Shown here: positions 15,771-23,216 of the stretch, one piece after another
Position numbering within the stretch: position 1 is the stretch's first letter
How the letters are laid out: each line of letters starts with the position of its first letter
Source: Alphaproteobacteria bacterium
GTDB lineage: Bacteria > Pseudomonadota > Alphaproteobacteria > Bin95
NCBI GenBank assembly: GCA_022827685.1
Contig: JAJEIH010000148.1
Coordinates: 1-40,608, forward strand
Length of the DNA: 40,608 nt
Direction: 5' to 3'
The notes under the pieces: generated by a model
Database searches by the model: none
The model's input: only the letters and a program-made list of their open reading frames with translations
What the model was told of the DNA's origin: nothing
Made by a program: the position numbers and the translations under genes

Positions 15771-16769
15771 ATGACCGAAGCAGCGAGAGAAGCGGCCCCG
15801 GAGACTGTGCGCCTCGGCGTGTTCCACTACATGCAGCCGTCGGCGGAATCGTCCCTCTACCGCAACGGCAGGGTGCTGACCCGGCGCGACCTCGACGGCA
15901 GCGACAGCGGCCGGGTGGGCGTCGATCTGGAAGAGCGGGAAATGCCGATCCTCGACGCGCGCGGCCTTGCGCCGGGGGCGCAGCCGACGCTTGCCGCCAA
16001 CGGCTTCGAGTTGCTTCGGCGCCCGATGGCCGACCCCGGCCTCGACTTCCTCGACCATGAGGCCGTGGTGCGCGCCTACTATCCGGAATGCGCCGGGATC
16101 GTGCAGGCGGCGACGGGGGCGGCGGCCGTCGCGGCCTTCGACCACAATATCCGCTCCGCCACGGGCAAGACCGGCCAGCAGCGCATCGCCGGCGGCCAGC
16201 AGGTGCAGGGGCCGGCCCATCTGGTGCATGGCGACTACACGCTGACCAGCGCGCCGCAGCGCCTGCGCGACCTCGCCCGCCCGCCGACCCTGAACGACAC
16301 CTACCGCACGGCGCTGCCCGGGGGCGCGACCCTGCTGGACGGGCAGGCGGTGGAAGAGGCGGTGGAGAGCGGGCGTTTCGCGATCATCAATGTCTGGCGC
16401 AACATCGCCCGCGAGCCGGTGGCGACCCGGCCGCTGGCGCTCTGCGACGCCGCGAGCGTGCGCCCGGAGGAGCTGGTCGTGTTCGAAATCCATTACGGCG
16501 ACCGGATAGGCGAGAACTATTTCGCCAAGCACGACCCGCGCCACCGCTGGGTTTACTGGTCCGCCATGACCCGCGACGAGGCGCTGCTCATCAAGCAGTG
16601 GGACTCGGCGGGCGAACTCGCCCGGTCCGGAGGCGCCAGGGCCGACGCCGGGGACGCGGACGGGCCCTGCACCTTCAGCTTCCACAGCGCCTTCGAGGAC
16701 CCCGCAACCCCGCCCGACGCCCCCGACCGCTGGAGCATCGAGGTCCGCTGCGCCGTGCTCTACGGGTGA
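15771..16769 (+). CDS. CmcJ/NvfI (GA4 desaturase-like) family oxidoreductase
   Basis: A 332-residue protein of the family that includes CmcJ of cephamycin synthesis, fungal AsaB/NvfI and gibberellin GA4 desaturase-like enzymes. Family segments seen are HLVHGDYT (about residues 148-155), the INVWRNIAREPVATRPLALCDA segment and YWSAMTRDEALLIKQWDS, followed by FSFHSAFEDP near the C-terminus; the conserved His/Asp of HGDY, the late His and the Arg are compatible with an Fe(II)/2-oxoglutarate-type site, although the family's chemistry is varied. ATG 15771 follows AGGAAG by about 15 nt. It stands alone between a long non-coding stretch and a convergent ATPase gene, so no pathway is suggested by context. 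Confidence 0.85.
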   Translation: MTEAAREAAPETVRLGVFHYMQPSAESSLYRNGRVLTRRDLDGSDSGRVGVDLEEREMPILDARGLAPGAQPTLAANGFELLRRPMADPGLDFLDHEAVVRAYYPECAGIVQAATGAAAVAAFDHNIRSATGKTGQQRIAGGQQVQGPAHLVHGDYTLTSAPQRLRDLARPPTLNDTYRTALPGGATLLDGQAVEEAVESGRFAIINVWRNIAREPVATRPLALCDAASVRPEELVVFEIHYGDRIGENYFAKHDPRHRWVYWSAMTRDEALLIKQWDSAGELARSGGARADAGDADGPCTFSFHSAFEDPATPPDAPDRWSIEVRCAVLYG

Positions 16770-16818
16770 CGCTGCGGGAGGCAAGCGGATGGCGGGCCGG
16801 AACGGGACCGTCCTTCGC

Positions 16819-18078
16819 TCAGGCTTCCCATAGCATCCTGACGGGCATCGCAAAAAGCCCGGGGCCCGTACGCTGAATGCGCTCGCCATCATGCAGGACG
16901 ATCCCGCAGGCGAACCTGTCGCCCACGGTTTCCTTCAGACGCCGCAGTCCCCTGAAATCCCGGGGATGCGCGGTCGCTCTCGCCTTGACCTCGATTCCTA
17001 CTATGGCGCCCGGCGAACGCTCCAGCACCAGATCGACCTCCACGCCGTCCTTGTCGCGATAGTGAGTGACGGTCGTCATTTCGTCCGAGAGAGCGGCGGC
17101 CTTGGCGATCTCCCCATGCACGAAACTCTCAAGAAGCGGTCCCAGCTTCTGGCGGTCCCGCGCGATGTCCGCAGCTTCCGTCCGCAGCAGCGCCGCAAGC
17201 AGACCTGAATCCAGAAACTGGAGCTTTGGCGTTCTGACCAGCCGCTTCAGTTGGCTGCTGTGCCAGGCGCGAACGCGGCGGATCAGAAACATGTGCTCCA
17301 GCAGCAGCAGCCAGCGATCCACGGTCTTGCCATTGACACCGAGGCGCGCGCCAAGGCCGGACATGTTGAGCAATTGGCCGGCCGAGACGGCCGCATGGTC
17401 GATCAGACGGACCATTTCATCCCGTTTCCCGACAGGCGCGATATCCGGGACATCGTGCTCGGCGAGTGCCCGCGCATAGGCGCGCAGCCAGGAACGCCGC
17501 CGGGCCGCGGCGGGGCGGCCGAGCGCTGCCGGATAGCCGCCGGCAATGACCCGCTCGATCAGATCGGTCGTCGACCCCGTCTCCTCGATAACCGGAAACT
17601 CGCCGGCAAAGGCCCGGTCGAGGAAGCGCGGCGGAGCGGCGCCGGCGATCTCGGCCTGGGAGAACGGCAGGAGTTCGACGGTCTCGACGCGCCCGGCCAG
17701 GGAATCCGGGGAAATCGCGCCCCTGAACAAATCGACCGAGCCCGTGATCAGATAGCGTCCGGGGTCGGGACGCTCGTCGACTTCCTTCTTGAGCGCCAGG
17801 ATCAGGTTTGGAGCGCGCTGAATTTCATCGATCGCCGCGCTTCGCAGTCCCCGGACGAAGCCGGCTGGGTCGTCTTGAGCGAACCGCCTGGATTGGGCAT
17901 CGTCCAAAGAGACGAAGGCCCGGCCCTCGCCATCGGCGATCCGCCGGGCAAGCGTCGTCTTGCCGGACTGGCGCGGCCCCACGATGGCGACGATGCGGGT
18001 GTCGGTGAGCGCCAGGCGAACGGGTGCCTCGGCGTGCCGCGCCAAGAAGGTTTCGGAGGAAAGAGTCCAATTTGGCAC
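16819..18078 (-). CDS. AAA ATPase with DUF4143 C-terminal domain
   Basis: A 419-residue ATP-binding protein of the AAA_14/DUF4143 family. Walker A is GPRQSGKT at 34-41, Walker B ends at D84-E85 in AAIDEIQ, and a sensor-like YLITGS follows. The C-terminal DUF4143 region has a nuclease-like pattern, DGVEVDLVLE and IVGIEVKA, with the acidic and Lys residues of the PD-(D/E)XK fold. The family's cellular role is not settled; such genes are common in accessory and mobile regions. The start is a GTG at 18078. Its sequence uses fewer GC-ending codons than its neighbours by eye, which suggests transfer. It converges on the CmcJ-family gene and is divergent from the acyl-CoA dehydrogenase gene. Confidence 0.88.
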   Translation of the reverse strand: MPNWTLSSETFLARHAEAPVRLALTDTRIVAIVGPRQSGKTTLARRIADGEGRAFVSLDDAQSRRFAQDDPAGFVRGLRSAAIDEIQRAPNLILALKKEVDERPDPGRYLITGSVDLFRGAISPDSLAGRVETVELLPFSQAEIAGAAPPRFLDRAFAGEFPVIEETGSTTDLIERVIAGGYPAALGRPAAARRRSWLRAYARALAEHDVPDIAPVGKRDEMVRLIDHAAVSAGQLLNMSGLGARLGVNGKTVDRWLLLLEHMFLIRRVRAWHSSQLKRLVRTPKLQFLDSGLLAALLRTEAADIARDRQKLGPLLESFVHGEIAKAAALSDEMTTVTHYRDKDGVEVDLVLERSPGAIVGIEVKARATAHPRDFRGLRRLKETVGDRFACGIVLHDGERIQRTGPGLFAMPVRMLWEA

Positions 18079-18085
18079 GGCTTAT

Positions 18086-18122
18086 CGTCCAATCCGGAAT
18101 TATCGTCCGTCCAATCCGGAAT
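18086..18122. promoter_or_regulatory. Direct repeat upstream of the ATPase gene
   Basis: CGTCCAATCCGGAAT occurs twice, exactly, at 18086-18100 and 18108-18122, with a 22-bp period (two helical turns), immediately upstream of the GTG start at 18078. The core also contains the inverted ATCCGGAT-like symmetry. The repeat is well placed to be an operator for autoregulation of the ATPase gene or a site shared with the divergent dehydrogenase. Confidence 0.5.
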
Positions 18123-18191
18123 ATAACGCCGCGCGGTCCGGCAGTCACTCTTGAATCCCGTGTATGCTCGCGGGTCCGTCCACCCGCCCGG

Positions 18192-18220
18192 TTTGCGCGG
18201 CGAGGCGAAGCCGCTACGCT
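18192..18220 (+). promoter_or_regulatory. Candidate sigma-70 promoter of the dehydrogenase/dioxygenase operon
   Basis: TTTGCG at 18192-18197 and TACGCT at 18215-18220 have 17 bases between them. The predicted transcription start is about 20 nt before the ATG at 18248, leaving room for the GAGGAGG ribosome-binding site at 18231-18237. Confidence 0.4.
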
Positions 18221-18247
18221 CTTCGCCAGCGAGGAGGCTTGAGGGCG

Positions 18248-19414
18248 ATGCCGTTCGATCTGGTCGAAGAACATGTGATGCTGCGCGACCTGGTGGCGAA
18301 GTTCGTGGACAACGAGCTGATGCCGCTGGAGAAGGCCGTGATGGCGCGCGAGGCGGCGGGCGGGGAAATCCGGCTGACCGACGAGGAGCTGGCGCCCCTG
18401 CTCGACAAGTGCCGGGAGCTCGGGCTCTGGGCGCTCGACGCGCCGGAGGAGGTCGGCGGCATGAACCTGCCGGCAGTGGCGCTGGTGGGCGTCAACGAGG
18501 AGCTCGGGCGCACGATCACCCCCTTCGTCTTCCCGCCCGACTCGCCCAACCTCCACATGCTGCTCGCGGTCGCCGACGAGCGCCAGAAGAAGCTCTACAT
18601 GGAGCCCTATGCCAGCGGCGAGGCGCATTCCGCCATCGCGATCTCCGAGCCGGGCGCCGGCGGCGACCCGGCCGGCATGGCCACCCGCGCGGTCAAGGAC
18701 GGCGACCACTGGGTGATCGACGGGCGCAAGATCTGGATCAGCCGTGTGCCCTATGCCGATTTCACCATCGTCATGGCGCTGACCGACCCCGAAAAGCGGG
18801 CGCGCGGCGGCATCACCGCCTTCATCGTCGAGAAGGACACGCCCGGCTTCATCGTCGAGCGCGAAATCCCCATGTTGGGCGGCGCGCGCACCTATGAGGT
18901 GGTGTTCGAGAACTGCCGCGTGCATGAGCGCCAGGTGCTGGGGCAGGTGGGCAACGGCTTCGGGCCGATGCAGCTTCGGCTGACCGTGCGCCGGCTCCAG
19001 ATGGGCTCCTGGTGCGTGGGCATGGCGCGGCGCGCGCTCAAGATGCTCTGCGAACACGCCAGCCAGCGCGTGACCTTCGGCGAGCGCCTCGCCGACCGGC
19101 AGGCGATCCAGTGGTGGATCGCCGACGGCGCGACCAAGGTCCATGCCTGCTCGCTGATGGTGATGGATGCGGCGATGAAGCAGGACCGGGGCGAGGATGT
19201 GCGCACCGAGGCGTCGATGATAAAGGTCTATGCCACCGAGATGGCGACCGAGATCGTGGACCATGCCCAGCAGGCCTTCGGCGCGATGGGCGTCACCAGG
19301 GAGCTGCCGCTCCAGCTGATGGCGCAGAAAGTGCGGCTCATGCGCGTCTATGAGGGGCCGAGCGAGGTCCACCGCATGGTGATTGCGCGGCGCATGCTGC
19401 GCGCGCATGGTTGA
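18248..19414 (+). CDS. Acyl-CoA dehydrogenase
   Basis: A 388-residue flavoenzyme that oxidises an acyl-CoA to the enoyl-CoA, donating to ETF. The FAD-contact segment is AIAISEPGAGGDPAGM, followed by HWVIDGRKIWIS, and the catalytic base is the canonical Glu369 in VYEGPSEVHR. The Arg-rich motif RRLQMGSWCVGMARRAL and GERLADRQAIQWWIADG belong to the larger family often seen with aromatic or branched substrates. ATG 18248 is supported by GAGGAGG 11 nt upstream; a longer frame to 18164 would include the promoter. It is followed at once by the cupin and TauD genes on the same strand, so it probably supplies or removes an unsaturated CoA intermediate in the same pathway. Confidence 0.93.
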   Translation: MPFDLVEEHVMLRDLVAKFVDNELMPLEKAVMAREAAGGEIRLTDEELAPLLDKCRELGLWALDAPEEVGGMNLPAVALVGVNEELGRTITPFVFPPDSPNLHMLLAVADERQKKLYMEPYASGEAHSAIAISEPGAGGDPAGMATRAVKDGDHWVIDGRKIWISRVPYADFTIVMALTDPEKRARGGITAFIVEKDTPGFIVEREIPMLGGARTYEVVFENCRVHERQVLGQVGNGFGPMQLRLTVRRLQMGSWCVGMARRALKMLCEHASQRVTFGERLADRQAIQWWIADGATKVHACSLMVMDAAMKQDRGEDVRTEASMIKVYATEMATEIVDHAQQAFGAMGVTRELPLQLMAQKVRLMRVYEGPSEVHRMVIARRMLRAHG

Positions 19415-19427
19415 GGAGGCCGGACCG

Positions 19428-20369
19428 ATGCCGGACAGCGCCCGCTCCATTGCCGAACTCGGCCGCCGCATGCCGGCCGCGCCGGCGAGCCCGGCCGAGG
19501 CCCGCGCCCGCTATTTCAACACCGCCAACGCCTTCGACATGAAGCTGCCGCCCGTGCCGGACGCGGTGTTCACCGAGGAGCCGGCGCGCGCGCTCGATCC
19601 CGCCGCGCCCACGGGGTTCGTCGCCTGCGACATCTCGGCGGAACTGGCCTGCGCCTTCCCCGCCACCTCCCCGCTGGTGCTGGCCCGCTATGCCCGCATC
19701 CGCGCGGGCGGGACGCTCGCCGCCGATTTCAACGCGACCGGCGTGCTGGCCTATGTCATCCGGGGCCGCGGCAGCGTCGAGAGCGCCGGGGAGGCGCTGA
19801 ACTGGGCGGCCGGCGACCTGATGCTGCTGCCGGGCGGCGAGGCGCATCCCTGGGCGGCGGAAGAGGACGCCGTGCTCTGGCTTGTCACCAACGAGCCGCA
19901 GCTTGCGTTCGACCATGCCCGCGCGCCGGGGCCGGGCATGGCGCCGACCGACCCGGTGCATTATCCCGCTGCCGAGATCGCGGAGCAGGTGGACCTGCTG
20001 ATGCGCACCGGCCGGGGCGAGGAGATCCCGGGCTCCGCGCTCATCTTCTCCGCCGAGCGCCAGGAGGCGACGCGCAATGCGCTGCCGACGCTCACCTGCG
20101 CCATGAATGCGCTGGAGCCGGGCCAGAGCCAGCGCCCGCACCGGCACAATTCGGTCGCCGTCAGCCTCATCGTGCGGGGCGAGGGCTGCTACTCGGTCGT
20201 GGACGGGCGGCGCAAGGACTGGGCGCCCTGGGCGACGACGATCACCCCGCCCGTCTCCTCGCATTCGCACCACAATGAGGGGCCCGCCCGCGCGCTCTTC
20301 CTGATCGTGCAGGACGGCGGCATCTTCTACCACGCACGCGCCATGGGGTTCGAGTTCACCGATGCTTGA
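19428..20369 (+). CDS. Cupin-type ring-cleavage dioxygenase-like protein (gentisate 1,2-dioxygenase family)
   Basis: A 313-residue bicupin. The C-terminal barrel carries the metal-binding HRHN (H238, H240) and the later His cluster H279, H281, H282; the N-terminal barrel (about 85-150, VLAYVIRGRGSVE and LPGGEAHPW) lacks the full His set. This matches gentisate 1,2-dioxygenase and 1-hydroxy-2-naphthoate dioxygenase relatives, which bind one Fe(II) and open an aromatic ring carrying hydroxyl and carboxyl groups. The actual substrate is open because distant family members have other roles. ATG 19428 is preferred: GAGGAGG ends 8 nt before it. The TauD gene start overlaps the stop by 8 nt. Confidence 0.82.
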   Translation: MPDSARSIAELGRRMPAAPASPAEARARYFNTANAFDMKLPPVPDAVFTEEPARALDPAAPTGFVACDISAELACAFPATSPLVLARYARIRAGGTLAADFNATGVLAYVIRGRGSVESAGEALNWAAGDLMLLPGGEAHPWAAEEDAVLWLVTNEPQLAFDHARAPGPGMAPTDPVHYPAAEIAEQVDLLMRTGRGEEIPGSALIFSAERQEATRNALPTLTCAMNALEPGQSQRPHRHNSVAVSLIVRGEGCYSVVDGRRKDWAPWATTITPPVSSHSHHNEGPARALFLIVQDGGIFYHARAMGFEFTDA

Positions 20370-21225
20370 GACAAGACCGCTTGCGCCGGAGATCGGCGCG
20401 GAAGTCACCGGCTTTGACATGGGCGAGCCGCTGACCGACGATCTGTTCGAGGATATCCACGCCGCCTGGATGCGCCACAAGGTGCTGGTGTTTCCCGGCC
20501 AGCCTGTCCCGGACGAGGCGCTGCTCGCCTTCGGGCGCCGCTTCGGCGAGCTCGAAGTGTTCCACCAGGACATCATCCGCTCGAAGCGCCTGCCGGAGAT
20601 CTTCCGCGTCTCCAATGTCGATGAGGACGGAAACCTGATGGCCCCGGACGATCCGGTGCAGCACCAGATTTCGCTCGCCCGGCGCTGGCACACGGACAGC
20701 AGCTACCGCGAGAAGCCGTCGGTCGGCTCGCTGCTGCACGGCGTCGAGGTGACGGAAGAGGGCGGCGAGACCATGTTCGCGAACATGGCGGCCGTGCTGC
20801 GCGCGCTGCCGGAGGAGTTGCGCCGCGAGGTCGAGGGCCGGCGCGCGCGGCACGATTTCGAGAACCTCCACCGGCTGAAGCCGCTGAAGCCGCTGACGGA
20901 CGAGGAGCGCGCGCGCATGCCGCCGGTCTGGCAGCCGCTCGTCCGCCGCCATCCGGAAACCGGCGAGGCCTCGCTCTATATCAGCCCGATCTACAACGAC
21001 GCCGTGGAAGGCATGGACCCGCAAGGCGCGGCGGCGCTGGTCGAGCGGCTGGAGGCGTTCATCGACGACGAGCGCTTCATCTACCGCCACCGCTGGCGGC
21101 CGCATGACGTGCTGCTCTGGGACAATCGCTGCACGACCCACCGGGTCACGCCCTACAACCCCGCCCACCGCCGCATCATGCACCGCACGACCATCGCAGG
21201 CAGGGAGCGCGTCGAGGCGGCTTGA
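20362..21225 (+). CDS. TauD/TfdA family Fe(II)/2-oxoglutarate dioxygenase
   Basis: A 287-residue jelly-roll dioxygenase that couples 2-oxoglutarate decarboxylation to substrate hydroxylation. The facial triad is complete: H110 and D112 in WHTDSS and H260 in CTTHRVTPY; the 2-oxoglutarate-binding arginines fit R271 and R275 in HRRIMHRTTI. Family members act on taurine, 2,4-D, alkyl sulfates and similar molecules; nothing here fixes the substrate. The start codon lies within the end of the cupin gene (8-nt overlap), so the two iron dioxygenases are coupled in translation, and with the acyl-CoA dehydrogenase they form a three-gene catabolic operon. Confidence 0.93.
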   Translation: MLETRPLAPEIGAEVTGFDMGEPLTDDLFEDIHAAWMRHKVLVFPGQPVPDEALLAFGRRFGELEVFHQDIIRSKRLPEIFRVSNVDEDGNLMAPDDPVQHQISLARRWHTDSSYREKPSVGSLLHGVEVTEEGGETMFANMAAVLRALPEELRREVEGRRARHDFENLHRLKPLKPLTDEERARMPPVWQPLVRRHPETGEASLYISPIYNDAVEGMDPQGAAALVERLEAFIDDERFIYRHRWRPHDVLLWDNRCTTHRVTPYNPAHRRIMHRTTIAGRERVEAA

Positions 21226-21228
21226 CGA

Positions 21229-21265
21229 GTCCGGCCGCCGGACACCATATCGACATCTGTCCGGC
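21229..21265. promoter_or_regulatory. Palindrome and half-site before soxY
   Basis: GTCCGGC-C-GCCGGAC at 21229-21243 is a perfect 7-bp inverted repeat, and a further GTCCGGC half-site lies at 21259-21265, all in the 60 bases between the TauD stop and the soxY start. It may be an operator for soxYZ or a short stem-loop ending the upstream operon. Confidence 0.35.
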
Positions 21266-21285
21266 GAACACGGGAAGGCGCAGGC

Positions 21286-21705
21286 ATGGCTCCGACGCGC
21301 AGGGATGTGATGAGGCTGGGCGGCTTTGCCGCCGCTGCGGCGATGCTTCCCGCCGGCGCGGCGGCGGATACGAACGGCGTCGCCGGGGCCATCGCGGCCT
21401 TCACGAAAGGCGCCAGGGCGCTGGAAGCCGGCGTATCGCTGGACGTGCCCGAGATTGCCGACAATGGCGGCGCGGTGCCGGTCCGGGTCGCTGCGGAGGG
21501 CGCGCGGCACATTGCGCTTTTCGCCGACGCGAACCCGAATCCCGGCGTGGCCGTGTTTTCCTTCGGGAGGCTGACGCCGCCTGAGGCCACGATCCGCATC
21601 CGGCTCGCCAGGAGCCAGAACGTGATCGCGGTGGCCGAGATGGCGGACGGCACGTTCCGCAAGGCCAGCCGGCAGGTCTCGGTGACGGTCGGCGGCTGCG
21701 GGTGA
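21286..21705 (+). CDS. soxY: Sulfur-carrier protein SoxY
   Basis: A 139-residue periplasmic carrier that binds sulfur intermediates on its C-terminal Cys during thiosulfate oxidation. A twin-arginine signal is present (TRRDVMRLGGFAAAAAM, R5-R6) ahead of a hydrophobic stretch. The fold is recognisable by AAEGARHIALFADANPNPGVAVF. The protein ends VGGCG with the carrier Cys at 138; the canonical tail is GGCGG, so one terminal Gly is missing. soxZ follows 10 bases later. None of soxXA, soxB or soxCD is in the window, so SoxY must work with enzymes encoded elsewhere or in another sulfur pathway. Confidence 0.92.
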   Translation: MAPTRRDVMRLGGFAAAAAMLPAGAAADTNGVAGAIAAFTKGARALEAGVSLDVPEIADNGGAVPVRVAAEGARHIALFADANPNPGVAVFSFGRLTPPEATIRIRLARSQNVIAVAEMADGTFRKASRQVSVTVGGCG

Positions 21706-21715
21706 GGGGCCGGAC

Positions 21716-22042
21716 ATGGCGAAATCCACGCCCCGCGTAAAGTTCCCGAAATCGGTCGAGGCGAACACGCCCTTCACGGTCAGGACGAAAATCACCCACC
21801 CGATGCATACGGGGCTGCGCCGCGACCGCGACGGCAAGCCGATACCCCGCTGGATCGTCAACAGCTTCACGGTGCGGTTCAACGGCGAGGAGGCGCTCTC
21901 CGTCGCGCTGGAGCCGGCGGTTTCGAGCGATCCCTATATCCGGTTCGAGCTGTCCCTGCCGGAGTCGGGCCTGCTCGAATTCGAATGGCGCGACGATGAC
22001 GGCTCGATCTACAGCCTCAGCAGGGAGGTCGCCGTCAAGTAG
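21716..22042 (+). CDS. soxZ: Thiosulfate oxidation carrier complex protein SoxZ
   Basis: A 108-residue immunoglobulin-like partner of SoxY that forms the SoxYZ heterodimer in the periplasm, being exported with SoxY. Recognised by ITHPMHTGLRRDRDGKPIPRWIV near 25-50 and by the C-terminal LLEFEWRDDDGS segment. It has no signal peptide, as usual for SoxZ, which is carried through Tat by SoxY. The gene ends 8 bases from the convergent stop of the YeeE-like transporter, so no terminator room exists between them. Confidence 0.95.
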   Translation: MAKSTPRVKFPKSVEANTPFTVRTKITHPMHTGLRRDRDGKPIPRWIVNSFTVRFNGEEALSVALEPAVSSDPYIRFELSLPESGLLEFEWRDDDGSIYSLSREVAVK

Positions 22043-22050
22043 GGCAGGCC

Positions 22051-23094
22051 TCAATGGCGGCCGGCGAGGACCGCGCCCGCAACCTTCGCGGAGGCGGCCA
22101 TGGCGGCAAGCGCCAGCAGGGCCGCGAGGCTGGCGGTGGACATGCCGGAGAGGCCCGCGCCGACCGTGCAGCCGCCCGCCAGCACGCCGCCCGCCCCCAT
22201 CATCACGGCGCCGGCAAGGTAGCGCCCGGTCTGCCGGGGGCTTTCGAGGCTCTCCCAGCGGAACTCGCCTGCCGCCAGCGCCGCGGCCAGGCTGCCGGCG
22301 ATGACGCCTGCCGCAAGCCCGGTGCCGAAGCCGGCCGGAATGGAGGTTGCCGCCACGGCCCAGAACAGGGTGTCGGCCGTCGGCCCGGTGAAGCCCATCG
22401 ACTGGAGCGGAATCGGGTCGAAATCGTCGAGCAGCAGGAAGCCCGTGCCGATCCACCCCAACGGCACCAGCAGGCCGATTACCCCCGCCATCGCCAGGCG
22501 GGAGGCCGGCGCGCCGGAACGCAGCGCGAAGACCGCCGCCAGCAGCGCGAGGCCGAGCGGCCAGGCTTCTCCGCCGGGCAGGACCGTCAGCGCCGGCGCT
22601 TCGCCGCCATAGACGCTTGCCTCGCCGAGCGCCTGGCGCAGCGGCGCCAGCACCCCCTTCATCGCCGCATGGGCGGTTATCGCAAAGACGACCAGCACGA
22701 AGAGGGCGCGCAGATTGCCGCTGCCGGTGAGCACGGTGAGGCGCGACACGCACCCCCCGGCCAGCACCATGCCGGTCCCGAACAGCGCGCCGCCCAGCAG
22801 CGCGGACAGGACCGGAATGTCCGCGGCGAGAAAGCGGTGCGCCTCGAAGGAAACCAGGTCCATGGCAACCGCCAGCCGGGTTCCGGCTATCGCCGTGGCC
22901 AGCGCCATAACCCAGGCGCCCAGCGCGGGAAGGCAGTCGCGCCACCGGCCGACCAGGCTCCGGCGGAGGCAGAAGGCGCTGCGCTGCGCCAGCACGCCGT
23001 AGAGGCAGCCCAGCACCAGCCCGAGCAGGACGGAAGCCGCCAGCGGCGTCGTTTCCTCGAATCCAAGCGTCTCGAACATCGGCCGGACCGACAC
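22051..23094 (-). CDS. YeeE/YedE family sulfur transporter (TsuA-like)
   Basis: A 347-residue multi-pass inner-membrane protein of the YeeE/YedE (DUF395) family; the characterised member imports thiosulfate by way of conserved cysteines. Two pseudo-symmetric halves each carry the motif: AGGCVSR with Cys115 and AGGCTVGAGLSG with Cys309, and an N-terminal RSAFCLRR. About nine to ten hydrophobic segments are visible. Facing soxYZ tail to tail, it likely moves reduced sulfur across the inner membrane, which could feed cytoplasmic sulfur use or remove sulfur from SoxY. The orientation means separate control from soxYZ. Confidence 0.9.
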   Translation of the reverse strand: MSVRPMFETLGFEETTPLAASVLLGLVLGCLYGVLAQRSAFCLRRSLVGRWRDCLPALGAWVMALATAIAGTRLAVAMDLVSFEAHRFLAADIPVLSALLGGALFGTGMVLAGGCVSRLTVLTGSGNLRALFVLVVFAITAHAAMKGVLAPLRQALGEASVYGGEAPALTVLPGGEAWPLGLALLAAVFALRSGAPASRLAMAGVIGLLVPLGWIGTGFLLLDDFDPIPLQSMGFTGPTADTLFWAVAATSIPAGFGTGLAAGVIAGSLAAALAAGEFRWESLESPRQTGRYLAGAVMMGAGGVLAGGCTVGAGLSGMSTASLAALLALAAMAASAKVAGAVLAGRH

Positions 23095-23145
23095 CTCCCG
23101 TCCGCGCCGCAGCGGTCAGCGTTTCGAATCCGCCCGGCGCAAGGT

Positions 23146-23175
23146 CATATAGTCCGCGCGCCCGAAAACGAAAAC
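23146..23175 (-). promoter_or_regulatory. Candidate promoter region before the YeeE-like gene
   Basis: On the minus strand a TATATG element (23151-23146) lies about 50 nt before the transporter start, downstream of a tandem GTTTTC repeat (plus strand GAAAACGAAAAC at 23164-23175). The -35 match is poor. Confidence 0.25.
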
Positions 23176-23216
23176 GCCGCCGTTCACGGCCGAAAGCCGC
23201 TTCGCCGACGGCCCGG

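Noticed and set aside
18164-18247. N-terminal extension of the acyl-CoA dehydrogenase to an upstream ATG at 18164
   Set aside because: It would include the candidate promoter and the strong ribosome-binding site at 18231-18237; the extension has no family similarity.
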